From Chara braunii (Eukaryota; Streptophyta; Charophyceae; Charales; Characeae): 40,606 bases of DNA. The notes under the pieces were generated by a model. The model was not told the DNA's origin and did no database searches. It worked only from the letters and a program-made list of their open reading frames with translations. Positions 1 to 7,721 of the stretch are shown here, in pieces. The translations under genes and the position numbers were made by a program. Positions within the stretch are counted from its first letter, which is position 1. Every line of letters starts with the position of its first letter. The stretch covers positions 215,071 to 255,676 of the forward strand of contig BFEA01000842.1 in NCBI GenBank assembly GCA_003427395.1. Reading direction: 5' to 3'.

Positions 1-1781
1 CATCAACTCGGTTGATGATCCGCAGAAGAAAGAGTTGCTCCCTTTCGTCACGGTACTCGAGCTTTGGCAATACTTCCTCCTCGGGCATCGTAGGTTCACT
101 TGGGCTACGGATAATAACCCATTGACGTACTACAAGACGCAAGACACGGTGAGCAGCACGATCTCTCAATGGATCTACTTCATCAACCAATACCGAAACA
201 CATTTCGGGCCTCTCTCGCCGAGCCGCGGAGGATCGGATCTTTGTGCATTGACTCACCACACATTCAGTTTCGACGACGCCCTTCATCAGCATTTTGTGC
301 GAGAATATAAGTCCAATCCGGAATACGCCATGCTCTACAAGCAATTATCCTCGGATCACCTGCAGGCCAGCCATTATCGCATCGTCAACGGCTACTTGCT
401 TCTTCATTCACGAGGCACGGCCTTACTATGCGTCCCACACGACCGTCGCTTATGGACTCGCCTCCGCGACGAGTACCACGACTCGCGACTCGCCAGCCAC
501 TTCAGAGTCAACCGTACGATCGCAAGACTTCGGCAACGATTCCGGTGGCCCGACCTCATTACCGACATCACTCGGTATTGCGACTCTTGCGAAGTTTGTC
601 GACGAAGCAAACACCGCAATCGCAACCCCTACGGCGAGTTGCGCCCGTTGCCTATTCCGCGGGAACCCGACCTCTCCATTCCGATGGACGTCAGCGGTCT
701 GTTTCCCCGCGGCCGCTCCAGGCACGACGACATTCTCACGGTCGTCGACCGTTTGAGCAAGTACGCACGATTTCTTCCCTGCAAGTACAACGCCCCCGAC
801 TCCCGAGCTTGTGTGACTCTTGCACACCGACTGGATTTGCGGCCTATGCGTTCCGGAAGACATCGTCGGCAACCGCAACACTCGTTTTATGTCGGCAGTT
901 TGGACTTCTCTCATGAAGGAGTCCGGCACCAAGATGAAACCGAGTTTGGCTAAGCACCCACAAACGGACAGGGCACATCAAACCGCTCAAATGATGCTTC
1001 GTACACTCATCCGTCCGGATCAAAAGGATTGGGTTCACCGCCTCCCGTTGCATCCAGCGATCGGCGTGACTCCTTTCGAGTTGCACCACAGTGGCCAGAA
1101 ACGCCGTATCTTCGCTGATCCTCCATTCCCTCGGGCTGCCGACGTTGACACCGCTTGTTCTCGCACCTCCATTAGTATAGGGACTTGCTGGCTAAAGCCC
1201 ATGCCAACATGCAAAAGGCTAAAGTCCGCATGCAACAGCAAGCTAATAGGCGTCGCGTGCCATGCCCTATCTGCACTGGCGACCTTGTTTGGGTCTCCAC
1301 GGAGGAGTTTGCACTTGAACAAGACGTATCGCGCAAGCTACTTCCAAAGTGGTTTGGACCATGGACCGTCACATCAGCCGCGGGTGATGAGCCCGATAGC
1401 CCTTCTTTTGTGATTGACATCCCACCTCATCTACCGGTCCACCCGGTCTCCCACACCTCCAAGCTGGCCACATATACACCAGCCAAGAGCGACGACTTCC
1501 CGGGCCGACAATTGCAGGACCATCCTTCCATGGATGGCCATCAGGAAGTCGATCGCGTTATCACTCATCGTAAGCACGACAACAAGCCAATGCAGTACAA
1601 GGTCACATTCAGGTGGTGCGACCATGATGACACGAGATGGATTTCACAAGCAGCCTTGCAAGCCTCCGCAACACTTATCTACGCCGACTATAAGAAGAAA
1701 CAGCTAGCGACAGAAGCTGCAAAGTCGCCCACCCCGACTTCAGTCCCTCCCTCCTACAGACAGCTTCGCCCTCGCAGGTAA
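1..1781 (+). pseudogene. Ty3/gypsy chromovirus pol, 3' part (RNase H remnant, integrase, chromodomain), broken
   Basis: This is the 3' part of a retrotransposon polyprotein that would copy and insert the element. It enters from outside the window. Around 35-220 the translation carries an RNase H-like segment (ATDNNPLTYYKTQDT). At 249-800 comes the integrase zinc-binding region (H...H...CDSC..C) and the start of the core (TVVDRLSKYARF). At 820-1180 is the rest of the core in a different frame. At 1185-1781 come the integrase C-terminal domain (GDLVWVS, KWFGPWTV) and a chromodomain-like tail (VTFRWCDHDDTRWIS). At least three frame changes are needed to read through (near 230, 800 and 1185). The core is also damaged: the second catalytic position reads GNRNTRF and the HPQTD segment runs straight into RAHQT. 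Family assignment is confident; the copy cannot be functional. Confidence 0.9.
1185..1781 (+). CDS. Integrase C-terminal domain plus chromodomain (open segment of the broken pol)
   Basis: A 198-aa open frame forms the end of the polyprotein. Residues ~1-30 are the helical linker (KAHANMQKAKVRMQQQ). Residues ~35-100 are the GPY/F-type integrase C-terminus (KWFGPWTVTSAAGDEP, then HPVSHTSKLATY). Residues ~120-175 match a chromodomain, a chromatin-binding module that in chromoviruses helps choose the insertion site. The tail is basic and proline-rich (YRQLRPRR). The stop lies 12 bp before a polypurine tract and LTR, exactly where pol should end in this family. This is the best preserved part of the element. 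Confidence 0.85.
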   Translation: MLAKAHANMQKAKVRMQQQANRRRVPCPICTGDLVWVSTEEFALEQDVSRKLLPKWFGPWTVTSAAGDEPDSPSFVIDIPPHLPVHPVSHTSKLATYTPAKSDDFPGRQLQDHPSMDGHQEVDRVITHRKHDNKPMQYKVTFRWCDHDDTRWISQAALQASATLIYADYKKKQLATEAAKSPTPTSVPPSYRQLRPRR

Positions 1782-1793
1782 GCTCGGTCTGTC

Positions 1794-1806
1794 AAGGAGA
1801 GGGGGG
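1794..1806 (+). other. Polypurine tract
   Basis: Thirteen purines (aaggagagggggg) lie immediately before a TG dinucleotide and just after the pol stop. This is the usual position of the primer for plus-strand synthesis in Ty3/gypsy elements. Confidence 0.8.
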
Positions 1807-2363
1807 TGTGGCATACTCAATTCCACACGGGCCCAACAAGGCCCGACCAGATAGGCCAGGGGTCCGTAGAGGTAGGATCTGTGTTGTTTCGAGCCTTAGT
1901 AGGGTCCGCAGGGTCGGTAGGCCGGTTTTTAGGCCTGAGTAGGACTGGTACCAATTAAAAGGCCTTGTAGGCCTCGTTTTGGTTGCCGGCCCTGGTGCAC
2001 GTTTTGGCACCAGACCCTGATTTTGAGACCGCGCCGTTTCACTAGGCTTTGGAGGCCAAGCCTCAGTTTGAGCGCCAGGACTCAGCAGCTGAGGCCGGCC
2101 CAGCGCTATATATAGTTGGGTCCAACCTCAGTCACGACATTCAATAGAGGATCGAGGCGAGGCATACTTCGAACGACTGTAGTGCAGTAGTAGTCGACGA
2201 TAGGACTAGTCTTCCAGCGCTGGGCGTTGATAGTAGAATAGCGCACGGAGGGAGAAATGGTGATGGCGGCCAGAGGACTAGGCCAGTAGACTTACCTGCG
2301 TGGCCATTGCTCCAGCTTCGTCTTCAGCACCTCCGCACCTGCATCAAGGCACCACCTTTCACA
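1807..2363 (+). mobile_element. 3' LTR of the chromovirus
   Basis: The LTR begins with TGTGGCATAC directly after the polypurine tract. A TATA box (tatatata, 2107-2114) sits in the middle, followed by a region rich in AGTAGTCGACG-like sequence that is probably the R/U5 part. The right border is placed at ...cctttcaca (CA at 2362-2363), just before the microsatellite; it is inferred, because the matching 5' LTR is outside the window. The first ~30 bases contain a short inverted repeat (gtgtgg...ccacac). Length would be about 557 bp. Confidence 0.65.
2107..2114 (+). promoter_or_regulatory. TATA box in the LTR
   Basis: The sequence is gctatatatag within a GC-richer context. LTRs carry the element's own RNA polymerase II promoter, and this is the only clear TATA in the LTR; transcription would start around 2135-2145. 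Confidence 0.55.
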
Positions 2364-2378
2364 GGTCGGTACCTGGTA

Positions 2379-2379
2379 C

Positions 2380-2410
<31 letters not shown>

Positions 2411-2515
2411 CAGATCTTCTTCGTCCTCCGTGAGTCCACCACCTTCTTCTTCCCCTCCCAGCGCTCTGACTTCTTATCTGGCTATGAGAGAGAGAGAGAA
2501 AAAGAGAGAGAGATA
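2379..2515. repeat. TA/GA microsatellites
   Basis: A (TA)n run passes directly into (GA)n at 2379-2412, and a second GA-rich run lies at 2485-2515. They sit just outside the chromovirus LTR. No gene is seen in 2364-2810. Confidence 0.85.
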
Positions 2516-2816
2516 TTGACGAAACTTGGGATTCAGACTCGACATTGGACAGAGACGTTGGGGGAACTATTTGGGATTCATATCAGCGACATTTGGGTTG
2601 CCGACATTCTCATCTCTTCCCCCTTCTTCTTCGTCTCTTCCCCCTCCTCCTCATCCGTGTATGAGTTAGGCCTGGCACCTTGGTCATGGTGTGCGGCGCC
2701 AGGCATTTCACAATATGTGATGATGATGATGTATGTCCAGTCTGCATTTCCACATTGATTGGGTCTGATCATTTTTCTCATTCTTCTTTTAGCTCCCCCT
2801 TCACCGTGACTCTCAC

Positions 2817-2893
2817 GTACAAGGCTCGCCACGTTGATGAAGTTGAGCGCGAGCTGCCCCCATCCCCTTGTACCATAACGGTCCACTTGTACG
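2817..2893 (-). repeat. Exon-like module, copy a
   Basis: Read on the minus strand this 77-bp segment is preceded by a pyrimidine tract ending in ctcacag and followed by gtgaga, which is the layout of an internal exon with AG acceptor and GT donor. Two further diverged copies lie at 4102-4180 and 4874-4952, all on the same strand. Shared core: tggg/tgga, then gatgggggcag, then a ...ccttgta end. One frame gives [17 protein letters not shown]. The function is unknown. Confidence 0.5.
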
Positions 2894-3137
2894 CTGTGAG
2901 AAAGAGGCAGAGTGAAGGAGGGGATAAACACAGCAAGGAGAGATGGAGAGCAGACAAACAAAGACCGAAAAAGGAAAAGGAAAAGGAAAGTAAAGGGAAA
3001 GTAAGGGAAAGTAAGGGAAAGTACAGAGTTTGGAAGCTCAAGAATGAGTCTGTCCTTGACGACAGAGAGGACATACATTGTAAGGATGAGGTTACGGGTG
3101 AACGGGCAACCGTTGCAGCGGAACTTTTGACCCAATA

Positions 3138-3281
3138 TTTAGAAGTTACTTTTTTATTTCCTTGGGCAGTTTCTTCCAATAAAATAGGATTGTTTGGATT
3201 TTGGTCGATGATGGTCTTTTTATTGATTTTAACTATTGGTTTATTTATGAATGGAAGAAGGGCGCTTTAGATAAGGAATAA
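3138..3281 (+). pseudogene. nad3: Nuclear copy of mitochondrial nad3 (3' end)
   Basis: The translation [18 protein letters not shown], then [16 protein letters not shown], is the C-terminal half of NADH dehydrogenase subunit 3, a complex I membrane subunit encoded by plant mitochondrial DNA. After LTIG the frame shifts by one base, as if a T was lost from a T run. The remainder then reads [13 protein letters not shown] and stops at 3279-3281, the normal end of the protein except for one residue (K where W is usual). The N-terminal half is absent. The fragment is embedded between unrelated nuclear repeats and is followed at once by a half tRNA, so it is best read as a NUMT (nuclear insertion of mitochondrial DNA) rather than a working gene. 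Confidence 0.88.
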
Positions 3282-3288
3282 CACATTT

Positions 3289-3315
3289 GGGTAATTAGCT
3301 CAGTTGGTAGAACAC
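3289..3315 (+). pseudogene. 5' half of a tRNA gene (part of the mitochondrial insertion)
   Basis: GGGTAAT followed by TAGCTCAGTTGGTAGAAC matches the acceptor strand and D-arm of a tRNA. The D stem has one mismatch (GCTC against GAAC). No anticodon stem or T-arm follows; similarity stops near 3315 and the sequence becomes the minus-strand Josephin/RING locus. The tRNA identity cannot be told from this half. It lies 7 bp after the nad3 stop, which suggests one contiguous piece of mitochondrial DNA. Confidence 0.7.
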
Positions 3316-3343
3316 ATGGAAGACCTAGCTGAGCATTCTCACT

Positions 3344-3760
3344 TCAACAATTGCCATAACGGCTGGCATTGAGCATGCCCAGCATACACCCCCGACAAAT
3401 GGCATGTCGATTGCAGGCCAAAATGAAGGAAGAACGGTCACCACAAAAGACCATGCATTCAGTATAGCGCCCATGGCCGCAAAATTGACATAGTGTCTGG
3501 ATGCGGAGGGTGCCTGCCATCAGGAACAGAGGGACAGTCCTGTGCACACATGTATGCAGAAACCATAGCATTGTAGTGATTGTGACAAAGACGATGACGG
3601 CTACACAATAGTTGTGGTTGTGCAAAGGAGAAGGTCGCACAGTGTTGGTACATTGTTTTGCTGCAGCATGGGGCCAGAGGAATAATCTTCGATATACAAG
3701 AGATTGCGGACGGTTTGTTGTGGCAAAAAACAGCATCATTTTGTAAGAAATCAGTGACAT
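3344..3760 (-). pseudogene. Membrane helix plus RING-like zinc finger (C-terminal part of the Josephin locus)
   Basis: This 138-aa minus-strand frame has a hydrophobic stretch at residues 51-68 (YCVAVIVFVTITTMLWFL). A cysteine/histidine cluster follows at 91-125: C-x2-C-x7-C-x3-C-x9-C-x2-H-x2-C-x2-C. The first and last parts fit a RING-HC finger (ubiquitin ligase type), but the final C-x2-C pair is not seen. The frame ends 28 bp from the NUMT, which may have cut it. It overlaps the Josephin frame upstream in another frame; FFATTNRPQS appears to continue the Josephin domain after a frameshift near 3725-3730. A second copy of the helix and first zinc ligands lies at 6941-7160. RING identity is a motif-level inference. 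Confidence 0.55.
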
Positions 3761-4118
3761 CAGTCATGGCATGGACCATGGTGTCGTTGTCCCACAGATC
3801 CCAGAGGTCATAGGAATGTACAATGGCAATGTAATGGCCAGGCACATGCACAATGCAGGCAGAGACGTGGGATGGACAATTATACCACTCACCTGCTCGA
3901 GCATTGCATAGTTCAAGTCGACGGTCCCTCATTGCTTCATGTAGGACAGCAATGGTAAAGCCTCCTTCGATGGTGTAATTACAATCCTCTGGCTGTAGTT
4001 GGGGAAGCTGAAGAGCAATTGCAAGGAAGTCTGATGGTGTATAAAATGGATTCGCCTTATTATCTTCTTCCTTACAACTCCCCTTGTTCGGAACCTCTTG
4101 CGTACAAGCCCCCCCCAC
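3720..4118 (-). pseudogene. Josephin-like deubiquitinase domain (partial)
   Basis: In a 219-aa frame (3459-4118, minus), residues 25-131 follow the order of a Josephin domain, the cysteine protease of ataxin-3-like deubiquitinases. FYTPSDFLAIALQL corresponds to the helix after the active cysteine. EGGFTIAVLHEAM and RRLELCN follow. GHYIAIV carries the candidate catalytic His (residue 95), and LWDND carries the candidate Asn (residue 111). The expected Cys-containing helix (C..H..NN) is not visible just upstream; it may be in an earlier exon or lost. Beyond residue ~131 this frame stops making sense and the adjacent frame takes over. Family knowledge supports ubiquitin cleavage. This copy is probably inactive. 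Confidence 0.6.
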
Positions 4119-4180
4119 GTGGATGTAGGTTCAGCGGCGGCTGCCCCCACCTCCGTGTGTCATATCGACCCACTTGCACA
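4102..4180 (-). repeat. Exon-like module, copy b
   Basis: A diverged copy of the 2817-2893 module on the same strand. The acceptor position reads ggctg instead of cacag and the donor position reads GCAAGAG. It directly precedes the Josephin frame on the minus strand, so it may have been a leader exon of that gene. Confidence 0.5.
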
Positions 4181-4253
4181 CAGCCAAAGGGCAAAGAGGC
4201 AAAGAAAAGAGGAAGGAAACAGTCGAACACAACAAAACAGGGGGAAACAAATC

Positions 4254-4640
4254 CTAGATGACGAGTCCCACATGTAAGCACCGCCCCCACGTCACATGCC
4301 AAACGGCGGGAGAAGACCAACCAGGATATCAACACACCTTGCCTGCAAAAAAAGGAATCAGTCTATTGGAACTGCCGCCGTCTATGCTGAAGGATGTCCA
4401 ACAAAACATAAAAGACAATCCCAGATGACCATTCCCACATAAAAGCACGGCCCCAAATGCACATGCCGAACAATGGGAACAACCAACCAGGATGCCAAAA
4501 TAAAAAAGAAGCCGAACAACGGGAACAACCAACCAGGATGCCAAAATAAAAAAGAACCCGGATGACTATTCCCACATAAGCTCACCGCTATGCATCCCAA
4601 AATAGACCGAACAACGGGACAAACCAACCGGGACGCAAAC
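4254..4640. repeat. Degenerate tandem repeat with a near-perfect 46-bp duplication
   Basis: Three diverged units begin with (c/t)(c/a)(g/a)gatgac..tcccacat and contain aaccaacc(a/g)gga: about 4254-4332, 4423-4510 and 4557-4640. Within the second, positions 4465-4510 are repeated at 4511-4556 with one difference. No gene is supported here. Confidence 0.75.
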
Positions 4641-4873
4641 AAAGTTACCAGAACAAATAACTGGCCGGTAAACCGTAGGCAGAGAGTGAGAAGAGGACAA
4701 CAAACGAGGGGCTGTAACAAACTGTTTCGTTGGAGTTTCACCGACTCATCAGGAGGCTGAACCCATATATACATGATATGTATATAGTCACACCATGTAT
4801 CAGAGCGCAAAGGCAGAAAAAGACAAAACAAAAAAGGAAAGAAGGAAAGCTCCGCCTGTTCATCACCTCTTAC

Positions 4874-4952
4874 CTACAAGGCCGGATACGTGGATGACAG
4901 GTTGAGCGCGGACTGCCCCCATCACCGTGTGTCACAAGGACCCACTTGCACG
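4874..4952 (-). repeat. Exon-like module, copy c
   Basis: The third copy of the module. On the minus strand it ends gtag/gtaagag, a consensus-like splice donor, and it is preceded by the pyrimidine-rich complement of the purine-rich DNA at 4955-5075. The acceptor site is changed (ggctg). Confidence 0.5.
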
Positions 4953-5455
4953 CAGCCAAAAGGCAAAGAGGTAAAGAAAAGGAGGAGGAAACCAAACCTC
5001 ACAAAGGCAAGAGAAAGAGAAAGGGATCCAGTCAAAGAAAGGACAAGGAAAGAGGAAGGCCTATCAGTCAAACAAAGCAAATGACACATCCCACAAATAA
5101 ACCAATTGCCACTGTCACAACAAGGTTCAACATATTTTTTCTTTTTTTCTTTTTCTTGTTTTCTTTTTTCTTTTCTTCAGCAATTTGTTCTTTTTTTTTC
5201 TTTGTTCTTCCTTTGGGAAAATTTGTCTGGTGCCCCTGTAATTTGCATTATTTTGCATCGCGCCCCTCCAACGGTCGATTTACCCTGTCGCGCCCCTCTG
5301 AGCAGGGTTCAAATTTTCCATAAGTCCCCGGTGTCGTTTGGGCCTCAAATCTTTTCGTTACACCCCTACCGGTACCGGTCCCTAATTTGCGGGATGCCCC
5401 TATCGGATGGCCGTTAAAAGCCAGCAGGAAAATTTTCGAGATGCCCCTACCGGTA

Positions 5456-5725
5456 CCATTTGCTGCCAAGCCATTTGCTGCTATGTCATCTGCTGCCACG
5501 TCATCTTCTGCTACGTCATCTGCTGGCAGTCCATTTGCTACCAAGCCATTTGCTACTATGCCATTTGCTACTACGTCATCTTATGCCACGTCATCTGCTG
5601 CCAATCCATTTGCTACCAAGCCATTTGCTGCTATGTCATCGTCTGCTGCCTCATCAGCTGCTGTCACGGCATCTGCTGCCAAGAGGGCGTCTGCTGCCAA
5701 GTCGTCCACAACTGCCACATCTTCT
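5456..5725 (+). repeat. Short tandem repeat (catttgctgccaag family)
   Basis: About 18 degenerate units of 13-15 bp such as ccatttgctgccaag and tcatctgctgccacg. All three plus frames stay open across it (for example PFAAKPFAAMSSAAT in one and CCQAICCYVICCH in another), a property of the repeat and not proof of coding. Confidence 0.8.
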
Positions 5726-5757
5726 ACTGCTTTCCCAGATGCAGGGGCGGGTCCGAC

Positions 5758-5979
5758 AAACCAAAGGATGTTAGTGGTGGACAGTCCGAGTCATCGATGA
5801 GGGCAACGGCGACCTCGATGAACGCAAAGGCGGGAAAGAAGAAGTCTGGGACGAAAATCAGGGGGCGGGCGTTGGCTCTTGCAAGTCAGTATCTCTTCTC
5901 ATCTGAAGGTTACGATCTATGGAAGAAGATGATGAAGGAGGAGAGGGGTGTTGTGATGGCGCTGTGCGCCTATGGCTAA
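5758..5979 (+). CDS. Hypothetical basic ORF segment inside the foldback element
   Basis: After the tandem repeat one frame runs on as SESSMRATATSMNAKAGKKK, then SGTKIRGRALALASQYLF and KKMMKEERGVVMALCAYG, with a lysine/arginine-rich stretch. It is the only part of the foldback element's interior that looks protein-like. No family is recognised. It could be a remnant of an element-encoded or captured gene, or chance. Confidence 0.25.
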   Translation, partial: KPKDVSGGQSESSMRATATSMNAKAGKKKSGTKIRGRALALASQYLFSSEGYDLWKKMMKEERGVVMALCAYG

Positions 5980-6001
5980 CCGGTGGACTGTACAACGTTC
6001 C

Positions 6002-6003
<2 letters not shown>

Positions 6004-6035
<32 letters not shown>

Positions 6036-6183
6036 CCCGCGGTAGGTTTATCAAAGTTCCGAAACGTACGGTCACGATGGCCGTGTGTACAATGACAGTT
6101 GCCCAAAATGCAACTGTAGTGACTGTAATTTTAGACACGGCCATCATGACCGTACACTTCGGAACTTTGATTTGCACACGTGC

Positions 6184-6219
<36 letters not shown>

Positions 6220-6222
6220 GTG
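6004..6222. repeat. Nested palindrome with TC and GA arms
   Basis: A (TC)n run (6004-6032) and a (GA)n run (6183-6222) flank an inverted repeat with arms of ~37 bp (6050-6087 and 6135-6171, both reading atcaaagttccg inward on their strands). At its centre is a smaller hairpin, acagttgc...gcaactgt. The whole ~220 bp could fold into one long cruciform. Confidence 0.8.
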
Positions 6223-6298
6223 AAGACGGTAGGTATCTTGCATGATACATGAAGGAGAAACGCGTGGAACAGGACCTTTACACAGAAAAATTGGGGGG

Positions 6299-6302
<4 letters not shown>

Positions 6303-6335
<33 letters not shown>

Positions 6336-6346
6336 CACCAACTCAC

Positions 6347-6426
<80 letters not shown>
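6303..6426. repeat. GA-TC-AC compound microsatellite
   Basis: (GA)n at 6303-6332, an 18-bp spacer, (TC)n at 6350-6408, then (AC)n to 6426. GA and TC on one strand are complementary, so this is a second potential hairpin inside the foldback element. Confidence 0.85.
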
Positions 6427-6940
6427 TTGCAGGGAAGCAGACGATATGGCACAGGGCCCGATGGAAATGGGAATTTGTGGTGCCTCACGGCTGCGGGGGC
6501 ATTGCAGAAAGATGGCTGCCCGTCATGAGGGCATATGGCACAGGGCCCGACCGTCAGTCCAAGGAGGGCGTCCTGGAAAGTTGTGGTCACTACCCACAGG
6601 GGCCTGCAGAAATATTTTTTGGCCCAGGGGCACGACAGGGTAAATCGGCCGTGGAGGGGCGCAACAGGAAATAACGCAAATTACAGGGGCGCCAGACAAA
6701 TTTTCCCTTTTCCTTTTCGTTTTATCAATTTTTTCTTTCTTCTTTCTTCACCTCCGTATCTGTTGGTCGTGTCGAAAGCTTTATGTCCTACTATTAGTGT
6801 TGAGCCCCCACCCCGGAAGATAGGACAGGCACGCTGACGATGACGTGGATGTTCACAAGGATACACAAGGAGAGCTGCGCCAGCACAGCATTCAGCACCA
6901 TCCCATCAAAAGTCCTGACAAAGGACATGCTGTCCACATG

Positions 6941-7160
6941 TCAAAAAACAGCAGGACGTTCATCACAGTGCGGCATCATGCAGTCCTGATAGCGTCCTTG
7001 CGCACAAAAGGGACAACGAATATCTGGGTGATGGGATGTGTACAATGCGGAAATTTTGGACACCGTTAGGCACAGACGGCGGCGGCCCCAATAGATTGAT
7101 AATGGTGATGGCATAGATGATGAATTCCACAGCCAAGGCACATGATATGTAGAGAAGGAG
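6941..7160 (-). pseudogene. Second copy of the membrane helix plus RING-like module, decayed
   Basis: On the minus strand a hydrophobic stretch (LLLYISCALAVEFIIYAITI, about 7160-7086) is followed, in another frame, by CPFCAQGRYQDCMMPHC (about 7015-6967). This parallels CQFCGHGRYTECMVFC of the 3344-3760 locus, and the same hydrophobic-then-finger order holds. After PAVF there is a stop. The positions equivalent to the last C, H, C, C of the finger are V, M, V and F, while the flanking LNA is kept. So this is a homologous gene copy that has lost its zinc ligands. It is separated from the first copy by the foldback transposon. No Josephin domain is visible upstream here. Confidence 0.55.
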
Positions 7161-7503
7161 ACGGACGTTCTTCACTGAGAAGGGAGAGCGATTTCGCAAC
7201 GATGGAGGGAAAGAGATAACACCCCATTGGGCATTTAACGTTGACGTTCCTGGCCGCAATTTCGGCGTTTTCTGAACCGAAATCATCAGGACCTCCCGTT
7301 TTTCTTTTTTTCCTTTTTTTTGGGTTCTTATCGTGCTCCCCGCCAGAACACAGGACCTCACGATTTCGGTTCAAGTAAAAAAAACGCTCAAATTGCGGAC
7401 AGGTACGTCGAAGTTAAATGCCCGAAAAAAGAAGTAATTAATTAAGAAGATAGTCGAAAAGAGGGAAAAGTTTTCAAAAAAACAAAAGAGCTCAACCTCA
7501 ACA

Positions 7504-7559
7504 GACACGTGGGCTCACCCTCAACAGACACGTGGCCTCTCCTTCGCGGAGACACGTGG
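7504..7559. promoter_or_regulatory. Cluster of three G-boxes
   Basis: gacacgtgg occurs at 7504-7512, 7527-7535 and 7551-7559, about 24 bp apart; the first two lie in a short direct repeat (cctcaacagacacgtgg). CACGTG(G) is the plant G-box/ABRE core bound by bZIP and bHLH factors. No convincing gene starts beside it, so promoter function is inferred only. Confidence 0.45.
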
Positions 7560-7721
7560 CCCCTCCTCGAAACCCGCTATCTCTCGTCCCAATGGATAAA
7601 ATTTTGAACGGCAAAATTTGATGACGTCATCCTCCAAAATGTATAACAACTGGGTCCGTATCCCGACCGCTGTGGGTGCCGCCCACCATCGCCGTTCTTC
7701 ATTAACCCTCCTCCAAACGCG

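Larger units (their letters stand above)
5215..6707. mobile_element. Foldback DNA transposon with long inverted termini (MULE-like candidate)
   Basis: The left end (gggaaaatttgtctgg, 5215) is repeated in inverted orientation at the right end (ccagacaaattttccc, ending 6707). The match continues for about 85 bp with few differences. Both arms then carry degenerate ~30-40-bp subrepeats around a gcccct core. The flanking 9-mers tcttccttt (5206-5214) and ttttccttt (6708-6716) differ at one base, compatible with a 9-bp target duplication as in Mutator-like elements, although the flanks are T-rich. The interior holds an Ala/Ser-type short tandem repeat, a hairpin, and TC/GA runs, but no recognisable transposase, so it is non-autonomous. 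Confidence 0.7.

Noticed and set aside
2680-3270. A single 196-aa gene ending in the nad3-like segment
   Set aside because: Only the last ~45 residues match nad3; the rest crosses the reverse exon-like module and a purine-rich tract, so the frame is a chance fusion.
5932-6674. Ser-Leu and Arg-Glu repeat frames on both strands
   Set aside because: They are translations of TC/GA microsatellites.
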